Program-made: the position numbers and the translations under genes
In this document: one piece after another, positions 1-7,641 of the stretch
Layout of the letters: each line of letters begins with the position of its first letter
How positions within the stretch are numbered: the stretch's first letter is position 1
NCBI GenBank assembly: GCA_964555935.1
Contig: CAZKUN010000248.1
Location: forward strand, 1-13,018
Reading direction: 5' to 3'
DNA: 13,018 nucleotides
DNA from: CAZKUN01 sp964555935
GTDB taxonomy: Bacteria; Armatimonadota; Zipacnadia; Zipacnadales; VGFC01
The notes under the pieces: generated by a model
What the model saw: only the letters and a program-made list of their open reading frames with translations
Databases searched by the model: none
What the model was told of the DNA's origin: nothing

Positions 1-896
1 GCATCGTGCAACCCGACACGATCCTGGCTTGGCAGCGTCGTCTCGAGAAGCGGAAGTGGGACTACTCAGATCGTCGGGAGCGGAGGCCGGGACGGCCGCG
101 CACGGCGCCTCAGGTTGAGGATCTGGTGTGCGGAATGGCTCGTGCGGCGGAGTGGGGCTACAAACGCATCTCTGGCGAGCTGAAGAAGGTGGGGATCAAG
201 ATCTCGAAGAGCTGCGTCGCGGATATCCTGCGGCGGAACGGACTGCCACCCTCGCCAGAACGGAGCGGTCTGAGTTGGCGTGAGTTCCTGTCCCGCCACG
301 CAGATGTGTTGCTCTGCGCAGATCTCTTCACTCAGGAAGTCTGGACCATCGCCGGGCTGCAGACCGCATACGTCTTCTTCGTCATCCACCGGCGGACACG
401 CACCGTGCTGTTGGCCCGAGCCACCTACTCCCCGTACAACGAATGGATGCAGCAGCAAGTCCGGAATGCTCTGTGGGAGTGTGATGAGCCGGAGATCGGA
501 CCCCGGCTCTTCATCCACGACAACGACTCGTGCTTCAGCAAAGCCTTCGACGCTGACTTGCGCCGCGCATGTGTCAGGCCGCTGAAGACGCCTCTGCGGG
601 CGCCGAACGCGAATCCCCACGCGGAACGATGGGTTCGATCGGCACGGCGCGAGTGTCTGAACCACCTCGTCTTCCTGGGCCTTGGCAGTCTGCAGCGAGC
701 TCTGGATCAGTACCGGATCTTCTTCAACGAGCACCGACCTCATTAGGGCATCGGCAACCGGATTCCCAACGACCTGCGTGGCGATGGGGAAGAGGGTGCG
801 ACCTCATCTCAAGCCGGTTCCATCCAACCCGACGAAGTGCAAGTAGATGAGTTCCTGGGAGGATTGCTCAAGTCGTACTCCCCCAAAGCGGCGTAG
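1..896 (+). pseudogene. DDE (rve-type) IS transposase, 5'-partial, interrupted by in-frame TAG
   Basis: This is an integrase-core transposase of the kind that moves an insertion sequence by DDE strand transfer. The open frame is already running at the left edge, so the N-terminal helix-turn-helix part (about 100 residues in relatives) lies outside the window; the GTG at 6 is internal. The catalytic triad is visible: Asp at 321-323 (CADLF), Asp at 519-521 (HDNDSCF) and Glu at 624-626 (HAERWVRSARREC), with 34 residues between the last two, as expected for the DD(35)E group. The frame meets TAG at 744-746 directly after EHRPH. Relatives have Gln here (RPHQG), so a CAG-to-TAG change is the simplest explanation. 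Beyond it the same frame stays open for 49 codons, reading GIGNRIPND and near the end EFLGGLLKSY, both typical of this family's C terminus, and stops at TAG 894-896. The catalytic core would still be made, but the C-terminal tail would be lost without read-through. Family call is firm; the exact IS family is not assigned because neither IS end could be defined. Confidence 0.85.
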
Positions 897-1092
897 GGCA
901 CAGCCGCACACCACACCCCACCGGTGAGTTCCTTGGAAGCAACGGGACCGCGCGGCTCGTCGCGCCCGCGGTTCTGGTATCGGTCATCGAACAATGCCAG
1001 ACCGTTCTCCCGCAGGCCGAATCGCTGCTCAGGGGGCGGGACCTTCGGGCTCTACATCGCGGATGAGTTTCTGGACCGTACGGGCTCGGCTA

Positions 1093-1160
1093 CTTGGCTG
1101 CTCTAGGGCGTGGGTGACGAGAGTGTTGGGGAGTGGTGGCGCCTATGCTGAGTAGCCAAG
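1093..1160. repeat. Imperfect 11-bp inverted repeat, 46-nt spacer
   Basis: CTTGGCTGCTC at 1093-1103 pairs with GAGTAGCCAAG at 1150-1160, with ten Watson-Crick pairs and one G-T wobble. TAGG at 1104-1107 can also pair with CCTA at 1142-1145 if TGCT (1146-1149) bulges. A competing register exists: GGCTACT at 1088-1094 is the exact complement of AGTAGCC at 1151-1157. It lies upstream of the operon start. It could be a 5'-leader structure, a protein-binding palindrome, or debris of the nearby insertion sequence. No T-tract follows, so it is not a standard terminator. Confidence 0.4.
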
Positions 1161-1330
1161 ATGCCGCGACCCCACGCGGAAGGGGCCCTCGGAAGGACGG
1201 GCGCCTGGCCTCCGATGGGTTGTGGGATCTTACGCCCCGGCACCGGAAGAGAAGGGCCCGCTGCCGGCGACACCGAACGTGTCAATAGCGGAATCGGCCG
1301 CCGCCGCGACTCCCGGCAGTGGACTCCTGT

Positions 1331-1336
1331 GAGGTG
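1331..1336 (+). promoter_or_regulatory. Ribosome binding site deciding the start of the first operon gene
   Basis: GAGGTG lies 10 nt upstream of ATG 1347. It supports that start over the longer open frame beginning at 1161, in agreement with the signal peptide that begins at 1347. Confidence 0.55.
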
Positions 1337-1346
1337 CGACCAAGCC

Positions 1347-2918
1347 ATGCCCATCACCACCGCGCTCGGCCTGCTGCTCTCGCTTCGCCCTCAGGCCTTC
1401 GCCGGATCACTTGAGGCGCCGCCCGGCCTGTTCAAAGACCTGAACGATGTCACCCTCGGCGATGCGCAGCTCATCCGCGGGCCCCAACTGTTCGTTGATG
1501 AGCACCTGATCGACCGCCTGGATGGCGTGACACGGGTGATGAACCAGCCGACCAAGCATCCGGGCAATCCCCTGATCGTGTCCGACAAGCCCTGGGAGGG
1601 TAACTTCGGCTTCAGCTCGGTGATGTACGACGAGGAAGAGGGCTTCTACAAGATGTGGTACGCGGCCTGGGCGGCTGATTACAAGAAGCAGTTCATCTGC
1701 TACGCCACATCGCCCGACGGCATCGACTGGCGAAAGCACCTCACGACGTCCTGGAACGCCGAGGAGCACACCAACATCGTGTTCGGCGGAACGCCGGAGT
1801 TCAACTGTGTCGGCGTTTTCAAGGACCCGGCGGCGAGGGACCCCGAACGCCAATACAAGATGCTCTACAGCGAGTACTACGACGGCACTGCCAAGTCGGC
1901 ATCGACTGGAGCCGCGTTCTCGCCTGACGGGATTCACTGGACGGTGTGCGAGGAGAACCCGCTGATCCCCTTCAGCGACTCCCACTGCTGCCCGTTCTGG
2001 GATCCCCTGCGGGGCCGCTACGTGGCTTACTTGCGCTACGGTCCGCCGAACACGCGCTCCGTCGCCATGACCGAAAGCGAAGACTTCGTACACTGGTCGC
2101 CGAAGGTGACGCTCTTCGCCCAAGGAGCCCTGCTGATCGACCGCCCGCGCGATACTAAGCTCTACCAGATGGAGGCATTCCCCTACGGCCACGTCTACTT
2201 CGGGCTGATCTCGACCTACCATGGCGAGACGATCCAGCCGATCCCTCCCGAGCGCGAGGGATGGGCCGACAAGCTCGACGTGCAGCTCACGTTCAGCCGC
2301 AACGGACGCACGTGGCGGCGCGTGGGTCGGAGCGGCGCCTTCAATCCCGCCGATTTCGAGCAGGATCGCGACTGGCTGGCCGAGTCGGAGGCGGCCACGT
2401 TCATCCCGTGGGGGGGCGCGAAGCAGGACTGGGACTGGGGCTCAATCTACCCGCTACAGGCCCCCGTTGTGACCGAAGACACCATCCGCTTCTACTACGT
2501 CGGGGCGACCGGCCGGCACTGGGCCTCGTACCACGGTGATGACGCGAAGACCAGCGGCATCGGCCTGGCCACGCTGCGCCGAGATGGCTTCGTGTCGGTT
2601 GAGGGCACGGGAACGCTCACCACCCGCCCGCTTGTATTTCTCGGCGACGCGATTGAGGTCAACGCCGACGCCAACGGCGGCAGCATGCGCGTCGCAGCGC
2701 TCGACACCGATGGCAACGTGATCGAGGGCTTCTCGCACGACGCGTGCACCCCAATCACCAGCGACGGCGTGCGCCACATGCTGGCGTGGAACGACAACGA
2801 GAACTGCCACCTGATCCAGGGCCGCCCAATCCGCCTGCGCTTCCACTTCGAGGAGGCACGACTGTTCTCGTTCACGCCGCGGATCCTGCGCAACCACTAC
2901 GTCCCGTCCTACGACTGA
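1347..2918 (+). CDS. Secreted GH32/GH43-like five-bladed beta-propeller protein
   Basis: A 523-residue protein of the propeller superfamily that includes GH32, GH43 and GH68; probably a glycan-active or glycan-binding protein, with unknown substrate. The start at 1347 gives a signal-like N terminus with hydrophobic core ALGLLLSL (7-13) and possible cleavage after AFA (17-19), though positive charge before the core is lacking. The body begins with LFVDEHLID (48-56), then NPLIVSDKPWEG (74-85) and YKMWY (101-105), a pattern I recognise from uncharacterised planctomycete-type proteins. Blade-like motifs S-x-D-G-x-x-W recur at 122-128 (SPDGIDW) and 192-198 (SPDGIHW), with degenerate copies at 317-323 (SRNGRTW) and 244-250 (SEDFVHW). 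A C-terminal beta-sandwich follows (about 425-512), with VNADANGG (438-445) and RLRFHFEEARLFSF (496-509). It is a paralogue of the minus-strand protein at 11009-12661. It is the first gene of the operon. I could not assign catalytic residues with confidence, so an enzymatic role is an inference. Confidence 0.75.
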   Translation: MPITTALGLLLSLRPQAFAGSLEAPPGLFKDLNDVTLGDAQLIRGPQLFVDEHLIDRLDGVTRVMNQPTKHPGNPLIVSDKPWEGNFGFSSVMYDEEEGFYKMWYAAWAADYKKQFICYATSPDGIDWRKHLTTSWNAEEHTNIVFGGTPEFNCVGVFKDPAARDPERQYKMLYSEYYDGTAKSASTGAAFSPDGIHWTVCEENPLIPFSDSHCCPFWDPLRGRYVAYLRYGPPNTRSVAMTESEDFVHWSPKVTLFAQGALLIDRPRDTKLYQMEAFPYGHVYFGLISTYHGETIQPIPPEREGWADKLDVQLTFSRNGRTWRRVGRSGAFNPADFEQDRDWLAESEAATFIPWGGAKQDWDWGSIYPLQAPVVTEDTIRFYYVGATGRHWASYHGDDAKTSGIGLATLRRDGFVSVEGTGTLTTRPLVFLGDAIEVNADANGGSMRVAALDTDGNVIEGFSHDACTPITSDGVRHMLAWNDNENCHLIQGRPIRLRFHFEEARLFSFTPRILRNHYVPSYD

Positions 2919-2959
2919 GCAACCGCGGGGCGAGGCCCGTGCCCCTGAACGCCCGCGTC

Positions 2960-2964
2960 GAGGA
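2960..2964 (+). promoter_or_regulatory. Ribosome binding site choosing ATG 2973
   Basis: GAGGA ends 8 nt before ATG 2973, which is ideal spacing. The other in-frame ATG, at 2964, overlaps this motif and so is unlikely to use it. The choice removes three residues from the N terminus. Confidence 0.6.
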
Positions 2965-2972
2965 TGGCCGCG

Positions 2973-4670
2973 ATGCTACACGGAATCACCGAATGCTCCC
3001 AAACCGGCTGGTTGATGGCTGCCGCCCTCGTGATCGGGGCCGTTGCCTTCGACGGCCCCGGCGCTCGGGCCCAACAGGATGAGGGCCTTGTGGTCTTTGC
3101 CGGCGCATGGCTGGAGCGCGGCGACCAAGATGCCAAGCCCCGGGCCGAGCAGATTGTCGACAGCGTCACGATCGCCGCGGCGCCCGGGGAATACGAGCCG
3201 GCGACGGTCAGCGTTCGGGCCACGCGACCGCACGCGCAGTTGCGGCTGGAGTTGGCCGGCGACCTGACGAGCGACGCCGGTGATAGGATCGACGCCGCCG
3301 CTGTGACAATCCGGCTGGCCGATCCGTTCGAGCAATGGACGAAGAAGACGGGCATCGAGCAGTTCCTGCTGAGCACCAACACGGTGGACCTTGCCGCCGA
3401 CACGACCCGGCGCTTCTGGATGACCGTGCACGTCCCCGATGAGGCGCGACCGGGGACCTACCGCTCGAAGTTGGTGGTGGGCGTGCCGACCACTGAGCTG
3501 GGACCGGACCTTGGCCGCTTGCAGCCGTTGAGGGCCCTTGACTTCCTGGTCCACGTGCGACCCATTCGCCTCCTCGACGCCCACGAGACGGGCATGGCCT
3601 TCTTCATGTACAACCACACAGCGTACCACGCTGAGATGCCCGACGACGCGCAACAGGTCGTCACGCCTGAGTACCAGAGACTGATCTACGAGGACATGCG
3701 TCGACACGGCATGACTACGGCTACGCTGTACGTCTATCCCGTCGTCGACGGGGAGTTCACAACCACGGAGAGTGATCCGACGCACTTGCCGTTCGAGACT
3801 TACATGCGACTGCTCGACGAGACCGACCTCGTCGCGCCCGGGCTGCCCGCCATCTGGATCGGAGCGGGTGCATACGGGCCCGACGTATGGAGCCAGGTGC
3901 TCGGTGAGCGGCGCAGGCGCAGGTGGCCGGAGATCCTCTTCTACGCGGTCGACGAACCAGGTGAGGAGGATCGCAACCGCCGCGTGCGGGCCTTCATGCA
4001 GCAGTTCAAGCCCTTCCAACGCAAACGGTTCGACGACCCCGTGCGGGTCACCACAGCCCTGGGCTCCTCTCAGGGGATCCAGACGGTCGGGCACTACTAC
4101 GACCTCTGGATCGGGTGCATGGCGCAGCGGATAGGCGAATCGGGCGTGATCGCCGACGCCAAGATGCACCGGAAAGAGCTCTGGACCTATGACTGCATGA
4201 TGGCGCCGGTCGATGCGGAGACGGACCGCTACTACTTCGGCGTCTGGGCATGGGTCAGCGGCGTGAAGGGTTGCTCGCACTGGTGTTACTTCGACGCCGG
4301 GGCACGGCTTAGTTATGTCTACCCGGCGAAGGGTGAGTTGATCCCCACGATCGGTTGGGAAGCCGTGCGGGAGGGGATCGACGACTACCGCTATCTGGCG
4401 ACGCTGAGACGTTTGGCTGAGCGCGCGTCCGAGGCCGGCAGAGATGACCTCGCGCGCGGTGCCGAGGCCGTGTTCGAACAGGCGGCCGCTATGGTAACCA
4501 TGGACAACTACGGCAAGGCCTACCACTCGGCACTCGCGGCCGGGGCCGATGCGTCGGCCTACGACCGGCCCCGTGTCGAGCCCGAACTCCCGATCTCGGC
4601 CTACGATGCCTTGCGCCAGGCTGCCGCCGAGCAGATCGTGGCGATTGAGGCCGGTTTGGCGGCGCCGTAG
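2973..4670 (+). CDS. Secreted DUF4091 / GH123-like glycoside hydrolase
   Basis: A 565-residue protein of the DUF4091 family, related to GH123 (characterised members are beta-N-acetylgalactosaminidases using substrate-assisted catalysis). A signal peptide is likely: hydrophobic WLMAAALVIGAVAF at 13-26 and possible cleavage after ARA (31-33). An N-terminal beta-sandwich follows, with the family-typical EYEPATVSVRA (73-83). The catalytic barrel carries FYAVDEPGEE, in which Asp327-Glu328 matches the adjacent Asp-Glu pair that in GH123 positions the acetamido group and acts as acid/base. The barrel ends with GCSHWCYFDAG (433-443), and the family signature EAVREGIDDYRYL (about 463-475) precedes a helical C-terminal region. 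It sits 54 bp after the propeller gene and 21 bp before the oxidoreductase. The family call is strong. The substrate is not shown: DUF4091 proteins are diverse and only some are true GH123 enzymes. Confidence 0.85.
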   Translation: MLHGITECSQTGWLMAAALVIGAVAFDGPGARAQQDEGLVVFAGAWLERGDQDAKPRAEQIVDSVTIAAAPGEYEPATVSVRATRPHAQLRLELAGDLTSDAGDRIDAAAVTIRLADPFEQWTKKTGIEQFLLSTNTVDLAADTTRRFWMTVHVPDEARPGTYRSKLVVGVPTTELGPDLGRLQPLRALDFLVHVRPIRLLDAHETGMAFFMYNHTAYHAEMPDDAQQVVTPEYQRLIYEDMRRHGMTTATLYVYPVVDGEFTTTESDPTHLPFETYMRLLDETDLVAPGLPAIWIGAGAYGPDVWSQVLGERRRRRWPEILFYAVDEPGEEDRNRRVRAFMQQFKPFQRKRFDDPVRVTTALGSSQGIQTVGHYYDLWIGCMAQRIGESGVIADAKMHRKELWTYDCMMAPVDAETDRYYFGVWAWVSGVKGCSHWCYFDAGARLSYVYPAKGELIPTIGWEAVREGIDDYRYLATLRRLAERASEAGRDDLARGAEAVFEQAAAMVTMDNYGKAYHSALAAGADASAYDRPRVEPELPISAYDALRQAAAEQIVAIEAGLAAP

Positions 4671-4691
4671 ACAGAGTGGGTGGTGAGCTAC

Positions 4692-5933
4692 ATGAAGACG
4701 ATCCGAGTTGGGATCTTCGGACTGCATCGCGGGCTAGGTATCATCCGAGCCGCGGCGCCTTCCATGCGCCTGAAGCTTGTGGCGCTGTGCGACAGCAACG
4801 AGCCGGTTCTCCGCGAGGCGGCCGCGGAGACCGGGGCGGAAGGCTACACTGACTATGGCAAGTTCCTCGAGCACGATACGGATGCTGTCATCGTGGCCAA
4901 CAGCTTCCACGAACACGCCCCTCACGCGATCCAGGCGCTGAAGGCCAGCAAGCATGTTCTGTCCGAAACGGCTGCCTGTTTCACGCTCGCCGAGGGCGTG
5001 GAGTTGATTGAGGCCGTCGAGGAATCGGGCCGGATCTACATGTTCGCGGAGAACTACCAGTACAACTTGTTCAGCCAGGAGATCACCCGAGTCTTCCGGA
5101 GCGGCAAGCTCGGCCAGTTCATGTACGGCGAGGCCGAATACGTCCACCCAGCGGATGCCGACTTCTGGCTGGAGCGCTCATGCGGAGTGGACCACTGGCG
5201 GAACTGGATCCCGGCCACCTACTACTGTACGCATGCGGTGGCACCGATCATGATGGCGACCGACACGATGCCGGTCAAGGTGAATGGCTTCGTTATGCCC
5301 CACGCAGACGACGACCCCGTCGCGGCTCGGAGCGTGTGGCGTAACGATGCGGCGTCGGTGATCGTGGTGCGCATGGATAACGGCGCGGTCGCCAAACTAC
5401 TTCAGTACCGGCTGAGTGGCTACAATGTGTGGGTACGCATCCACGGCAGCCGCGGGACGATCGAGAACCTGCGCCACGGCAACCAGATGATGGTCCACCT
5501 GCGGCGAGAGCAGTTCCATGAGAGGAAGGCCGAGCCGACCGAACGGATCTACCTCCCGCGGTTCGCGAAACACCACGAGCAGGCCATCCAGACGGCCCAC
5601 GCCGGGTCGGACTTCTTCGTCAACTACCACTTCGCGGAGGCGATCCGCAAGAACGAGCAACCGTACCTCGACGTCTATCGAGGCGTCGCGATGTCTGTCA
5701 TCGGCCCTCTCGCCTGCCGCTCGGCGCTGGACAACTCGAGCCCAATTGAGGTCCCGGATTTGCGGAAGCCGTCGGTGCGGCGCAAGTACGCCAATGACCA
5801 TTGGCGCCCGGACCCGGCCACGCGGAAGAAGGGCGATCCGTGGCCCAGCATTCGCGGCGACATCCAGCCGACGCCCGATCAGTTGGCTCGCGCCCGGAAG
5901 GTCTGGCGGCGCGTCGGCTACACCGAAGAGTGA
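4692..5933 (+). CDS. Gfo/Idh/MocA-family NAD(P)-dependent oxidoreductase
   Basis: A 413-residue cytoplasmic dehydrogenase-like protein. The Rossmann start is MKTIRVGIFGLHRGLG (1-16), followed by LVALCDSNE. The region matching the family's E-K-P motif reads SKHVLSETAACF (86-97), so Lys is replaced by Thr93 after Glu92; variants of this kind occur in planctomycete-type subgroups. ENYQYN (120-125) and DHWRNW...YYCTHAVAPIM (167 onward) lie in the substrate domain, with His181 at the position of the conserved family His. The C terminus, rich in Trp and Arg, is also seen in related long members. These enzymes oxidise or epimerise sugars and cyclitols, or act through a transient NAD-dependent redox step. 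ATG 4692 was chosen because the Rossmann strand starts right after it; GTG at 4680 and 4683 are in-frame alternatives. GGTGAG at 4682-4687 may be its ribosome binding site. The sugar acted on cannot be told from sequence. Confidence 0.9.
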   Translation: MKTIRVGIFGLHRGLGIIRAAAPSMRLKLVALCDSNEPVLREAAAETGAEGYTDYGKFLEHDTDAVIVANSFHEHAPHAIQALKASKHVLSETAACFTLAEGVELIEAVEESGRIYMFAENYQYNLFSQEITRVFRSGKLGQFMYGEAEYVHPADADFWLERSCGVDHWRNWIPATYYCTHAVAPIMMATDTMPVKVNGFVMPHADDDPVAARSVWRNDAASVIVVRMDNGAVAKLLQYRLSGYNVWVRIHGSRGTIENLRHGNQMMVHLRREQFHERKAEPTERIYLPRFAKHHEQAIQTAHAGSDFFVNYHFAEAIRKNEQPYLDVYRGVAMSVIGPLACRSALDNSSPIEVPDLRKPSVRRKYANDHWRPDPATRKKGDPWPSIRGDIQPTPDQLARARKVWRRVGYTEE

Positions 5934-5941
5934 GCGAGCAC

Positions 5942-6550
5942 ATGAACCTGTTTCAGGGCTGCACTGACCGAGATGTGCCACGGGGAATGACCTGGCTCCG
6001 TGAGTCGCCGGAGTGGAGCTTCGACCACCGCGGGCGGCTGACCATTGTGCCGGAGGCGGTTTCGGACTTCTTCCGCCCATACGGCGAGGAGCCAAACGAC
6101 AACGCCTGCCTGCTCTACGCACAGGTCACCGGGGACTTCACCGCCGTGACGCGAGCCGAGGCGGTTCTCGCCGGCTTTGGCGATGCGGCGGCGCTCACCG
6201 CGCGCGCAAACGAGGCCCTGTGGGCCAAGCTGTGCCTCGAGCGCAGCCCCATCGGCGATGTCTCGGCCGTATCCGTCGTGACTGACGGAGCCTCCGATGA
6301 CGCAAACGGCGAGCTGCTGGAGCGCCCGGAGTGCTTCATGCGGCTCACCCGCAAGGGCGACGTCTTCGGCATGCACTACAGCCTCGATGGCGAGACGTGG
6401 CGGCTCGTCCCGTGCTTCCCGCTGAAGATGCCGCAAACTGTGATGGTCGGCGTGCACGCGCAGGCGCCGTTCCAGGGCGGGTGCAGTGCGGTGTTCGACT
6501 TCCTGAAGCTGACCGACGAGCCGGTTGCGGACTTCCGCTCCGGAGAGTGA
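5942..6550 (+). CDS. DUF1349-family concanavalin A-like protein
   Basis: A 202-residue protein matching the DUF1349 family (COG3506-like, beta-jelly-roll related to concanavalin A lectins). Family features in order: PEWSFDHRGRLTIVP near the N terminus, DFFRPYGEEPNDNACLLY, then LWAKLCLE (93-100), VSAVSVVTDGASDDANG (107 onward), a FGMHYSLDGETWRLV strand pair, and VMVGVHAQAP near the end. No signal peptide is seen, so it is predicted cytoplasmic. It starts 8 bp after the oxidoreductase stop, suggesting coupled translation. GAAGAG at 5925-5930 and GAGCGAG at 5932-5938 are weak ribosome binding candidates. The frame remains open further upstream, to 5801, but that part overlaps the oxidoreductase and is not family-like. 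Members are thought to bind carbohydrate; catalysis is not established for the family in general. Confidence 0.8.
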   Translation: MNLFQGCTDRDVPRGMTWLRESPEWSFDHRGRLTIVPEAVSDFFRPYGEEPNDNACLLYAQVTGDFTAVTRAEAVLAGFGDAAALTARANEALWAKLCLERSPIGDVSAVSVVTDGASDDANGELLERPECFMRLTRKGDVFGMHYSLDGETWRLVPCFPLKMPQTVMVGVHAQAPFQGGCSAVFDFLKLTDEPVADFRSGE

Positions 6551-6579
6551 AGCTCTGGCATGGCCACGGGGGCCGGTCG

Positions 6580-7632
6580 ATGACGACGGAGGAACGCGTC
6601 CTCACCGCGCTCGATCACCAGGAAGCCGATCGAGTGCCGGTGTGGACCATGATCAACAGTGCCGCGGTGTACCGGCATTTCGCGCCGCAGGACTTCGACT
6701 TCACCTCAGTGCTGGACCCGGACAACCCCTTCTCGCCGGAGTTCCAACAGCTCTACAGGGCGGCGTGTCACGGCCTCGGCATCGATGTGACGTTTGCCAA
6801 CGCCAACCCCTTCCCACTTGAGGCAGAGCCCGGCCGAGCGCGTTGGCGGGAGCGCCCGCTGAAGTCGCTCGACGATCTGGCGCGGTTCACGCCGCCGGTG
6901 CCCACCTATGATGAGCTGGTCGGCCCGTACGTAGCCGGCTTCAGGAAGATCCAGACCGCCCTCGCGCCACACACGCTGCATGTATCCCAGGGCACGGCGT
7001 CGGTTCAGTACTACAACGTCACCGGGCTGCAGCTCTTCTGCGAGGCCATGCACGAGGCGCCTGGCGACGTGGGGCGCGTGCTCGATGCCTATTCAGAGGC
7101 ACACCGCGTGCAGGCACGGATCTATGCCGACCACAGGTTGGCGCCGGCCTACCAGGTGAGCTGCGACGTGGGCGGCAAGTCAGGCACGCTCTTCTCGCCG
7201 GACTACTTGCGGCGCGAGGCCTTCCCCAGGCTGAAACGGGAAATCGAGCCGCTGAAGCAGGCTGGCATCAAGGTCATCGTGCACAGCGACGGCGACATCG
7301 CGGAGATCCTCGACGATTTGCTTGCCATCGGCGTGGATGGGATCAACCCCTTAGAGGTCTCCGCAGGAATGGACCTGGCGGCAGTGAGGAAGCGCTATGG
7401 GAGGAACTTGGTCCTGGTCGGCAACGTCGACGCGGCCTATGCTCTGCCGTTCGGTGGCCCGGCGGAGGTCGAAGCCGATGTGAAGAGATGCCTCCGCGAC
7501 GCGGCCGATGGAGGCGGTTACTTCCTGGACACGAGCGCGGGCGAGATCATGGCGAGCGTGCCCGTGGAGAACGTGCTGGCCATGTTCGACGCCGTGAGGG
7601 AACATGGCCAATACCCCATCCGGATGGCATAA
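6580..7632 (+). CDS. Uroporphyrinogen decarboxylase (URO-D)-like protein
   Basis: A 350-residue protein of the URO-D superfamily, which contains HemE and the corrinoid-thiol methyltransferases MtaA/MtbA/CmuA. The N terminus MTTEERVLTALDHQEADRVPVW is family-typical. The barrel shows VIVHSDGD (232-239), GVDGINPLEVSAGMD (251-265), RYG...VGNVDA, and a C-terminal GGGYFLDTSAG...PVENVLAMF. In zinc-dependent methyltransferases the first motif is H-x-C and a later Cys completes the site; here it is H235-S-D237 and no Cys is present in the C-terminal motif. It is therefore neither a clear HemE nor a standard MtaA, but belongs to the uncharacterised group often found beside sugar genes. ATG 6580 fits the family start. 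A GTG at 6547 overlapping the previous stop would add 11 residues. G-run 6568-6572 may serve as ribosome binding site. Confidence 0.85.
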   Translation: MTTEERVLTALDHQEADRVPVWTMINSAAVYRHFAPQDFDFTSVLDPDNPFSPEFQQLYRAACHGLGIDVTFANANPFPLEAEPGRARWRERPLKSLDDLARFTPPVPTYDELVGPYVAGFRKIQTALAPHTLHVSQGTASVQYYNVTGLQLFCEAMHEAPGDVGRVLDAYSEAHRVQARIYADHRLAPAYQVSCDVGGKSGTLFSPDYLRREAFPRLKREIEPLKQAGIKVIVHSDGDIAEILDDLLAIGVDGINPLEVSAGMDLAAVRKRYGRNLVLVGNVDAAYALPFGGPAEVEADVKRCLRDAADGGGYFLDTSAGEIMASVPVENVLAMFDAVREHGQYPIRMA

Positions 7633-7636
7633 GGAG
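7631..7636 (+). promoter_or_regulatory. Ribosome binding site overlapping the URO-D-like stop codon
   Basis: AAGGAG overlaps the TAA at 7630-7632 and ends 5 nt before ATG 7642. This is the best Shine-Dalgarno match in the operon and supports both the start at 7642 and coupled translation with the preceding gene. Confidence 0.7.
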
Positions 7637-7641
7637 CGCCG

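Larger units (their letters stand above)
897..1346. other. 450-bp intergenic region between transposase remnant and operon
   Basis: No convincing coding region was found. The frame of the downstream propeller gene stays open back to 1161, but the extra 62 residues are Arg/Pro/Gly-rich, resemble no domain I know, and would bury a signal peptide that begins at 1347. Small open frames here (for example 924-1106) look like chance products of high GC. The stretch should hold the right end of the insertion sequence and the promoter of the six-gene operon, but I could not place a terminal repeat, a target-site duplication or a clear -35/-10 pair. The one structure seen is the inverted repeat at 1093-1160. 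Confidence 0.6.

Noticed and set aside
1161..1346. Longer start for the first propeller protein (62 extra residues)
   Set aside because: The extension is low-complexity Arg/Pro/Gly sequence, would bury the signal peptide, and lacks the well-placed ribosome binding motif seen before 1347.
1407..2222. 271-codon minus-strand frame inside the first propeller gene
   Set aside because: It lies wholly within a gene with strong family motifs; no domain or ribosome binding site supports it.
2927..2945. Small GGGGC/GCCCC hairpin between the first two operon genes
   Set aside because: A 5-bp stem with a 9-nt loop and no T-tract is common by chance at this GC content.
2976..4727. 583-codon open frame on the minus strand across the whole DUF4091 gene
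   Set aside because: The plus strand carries clear DUF4091 motifs and a signal peptide in the same interval. The antisense product has no recognisable domain, and long antisense frames are expected in high-GC DNA.
5801..5941. Upstream extension of the DUF1349 frame
   Set aside because: It overlaps the end of the oxidoreductase gene and shows none of the family pattern, which begins after ATG 5942.
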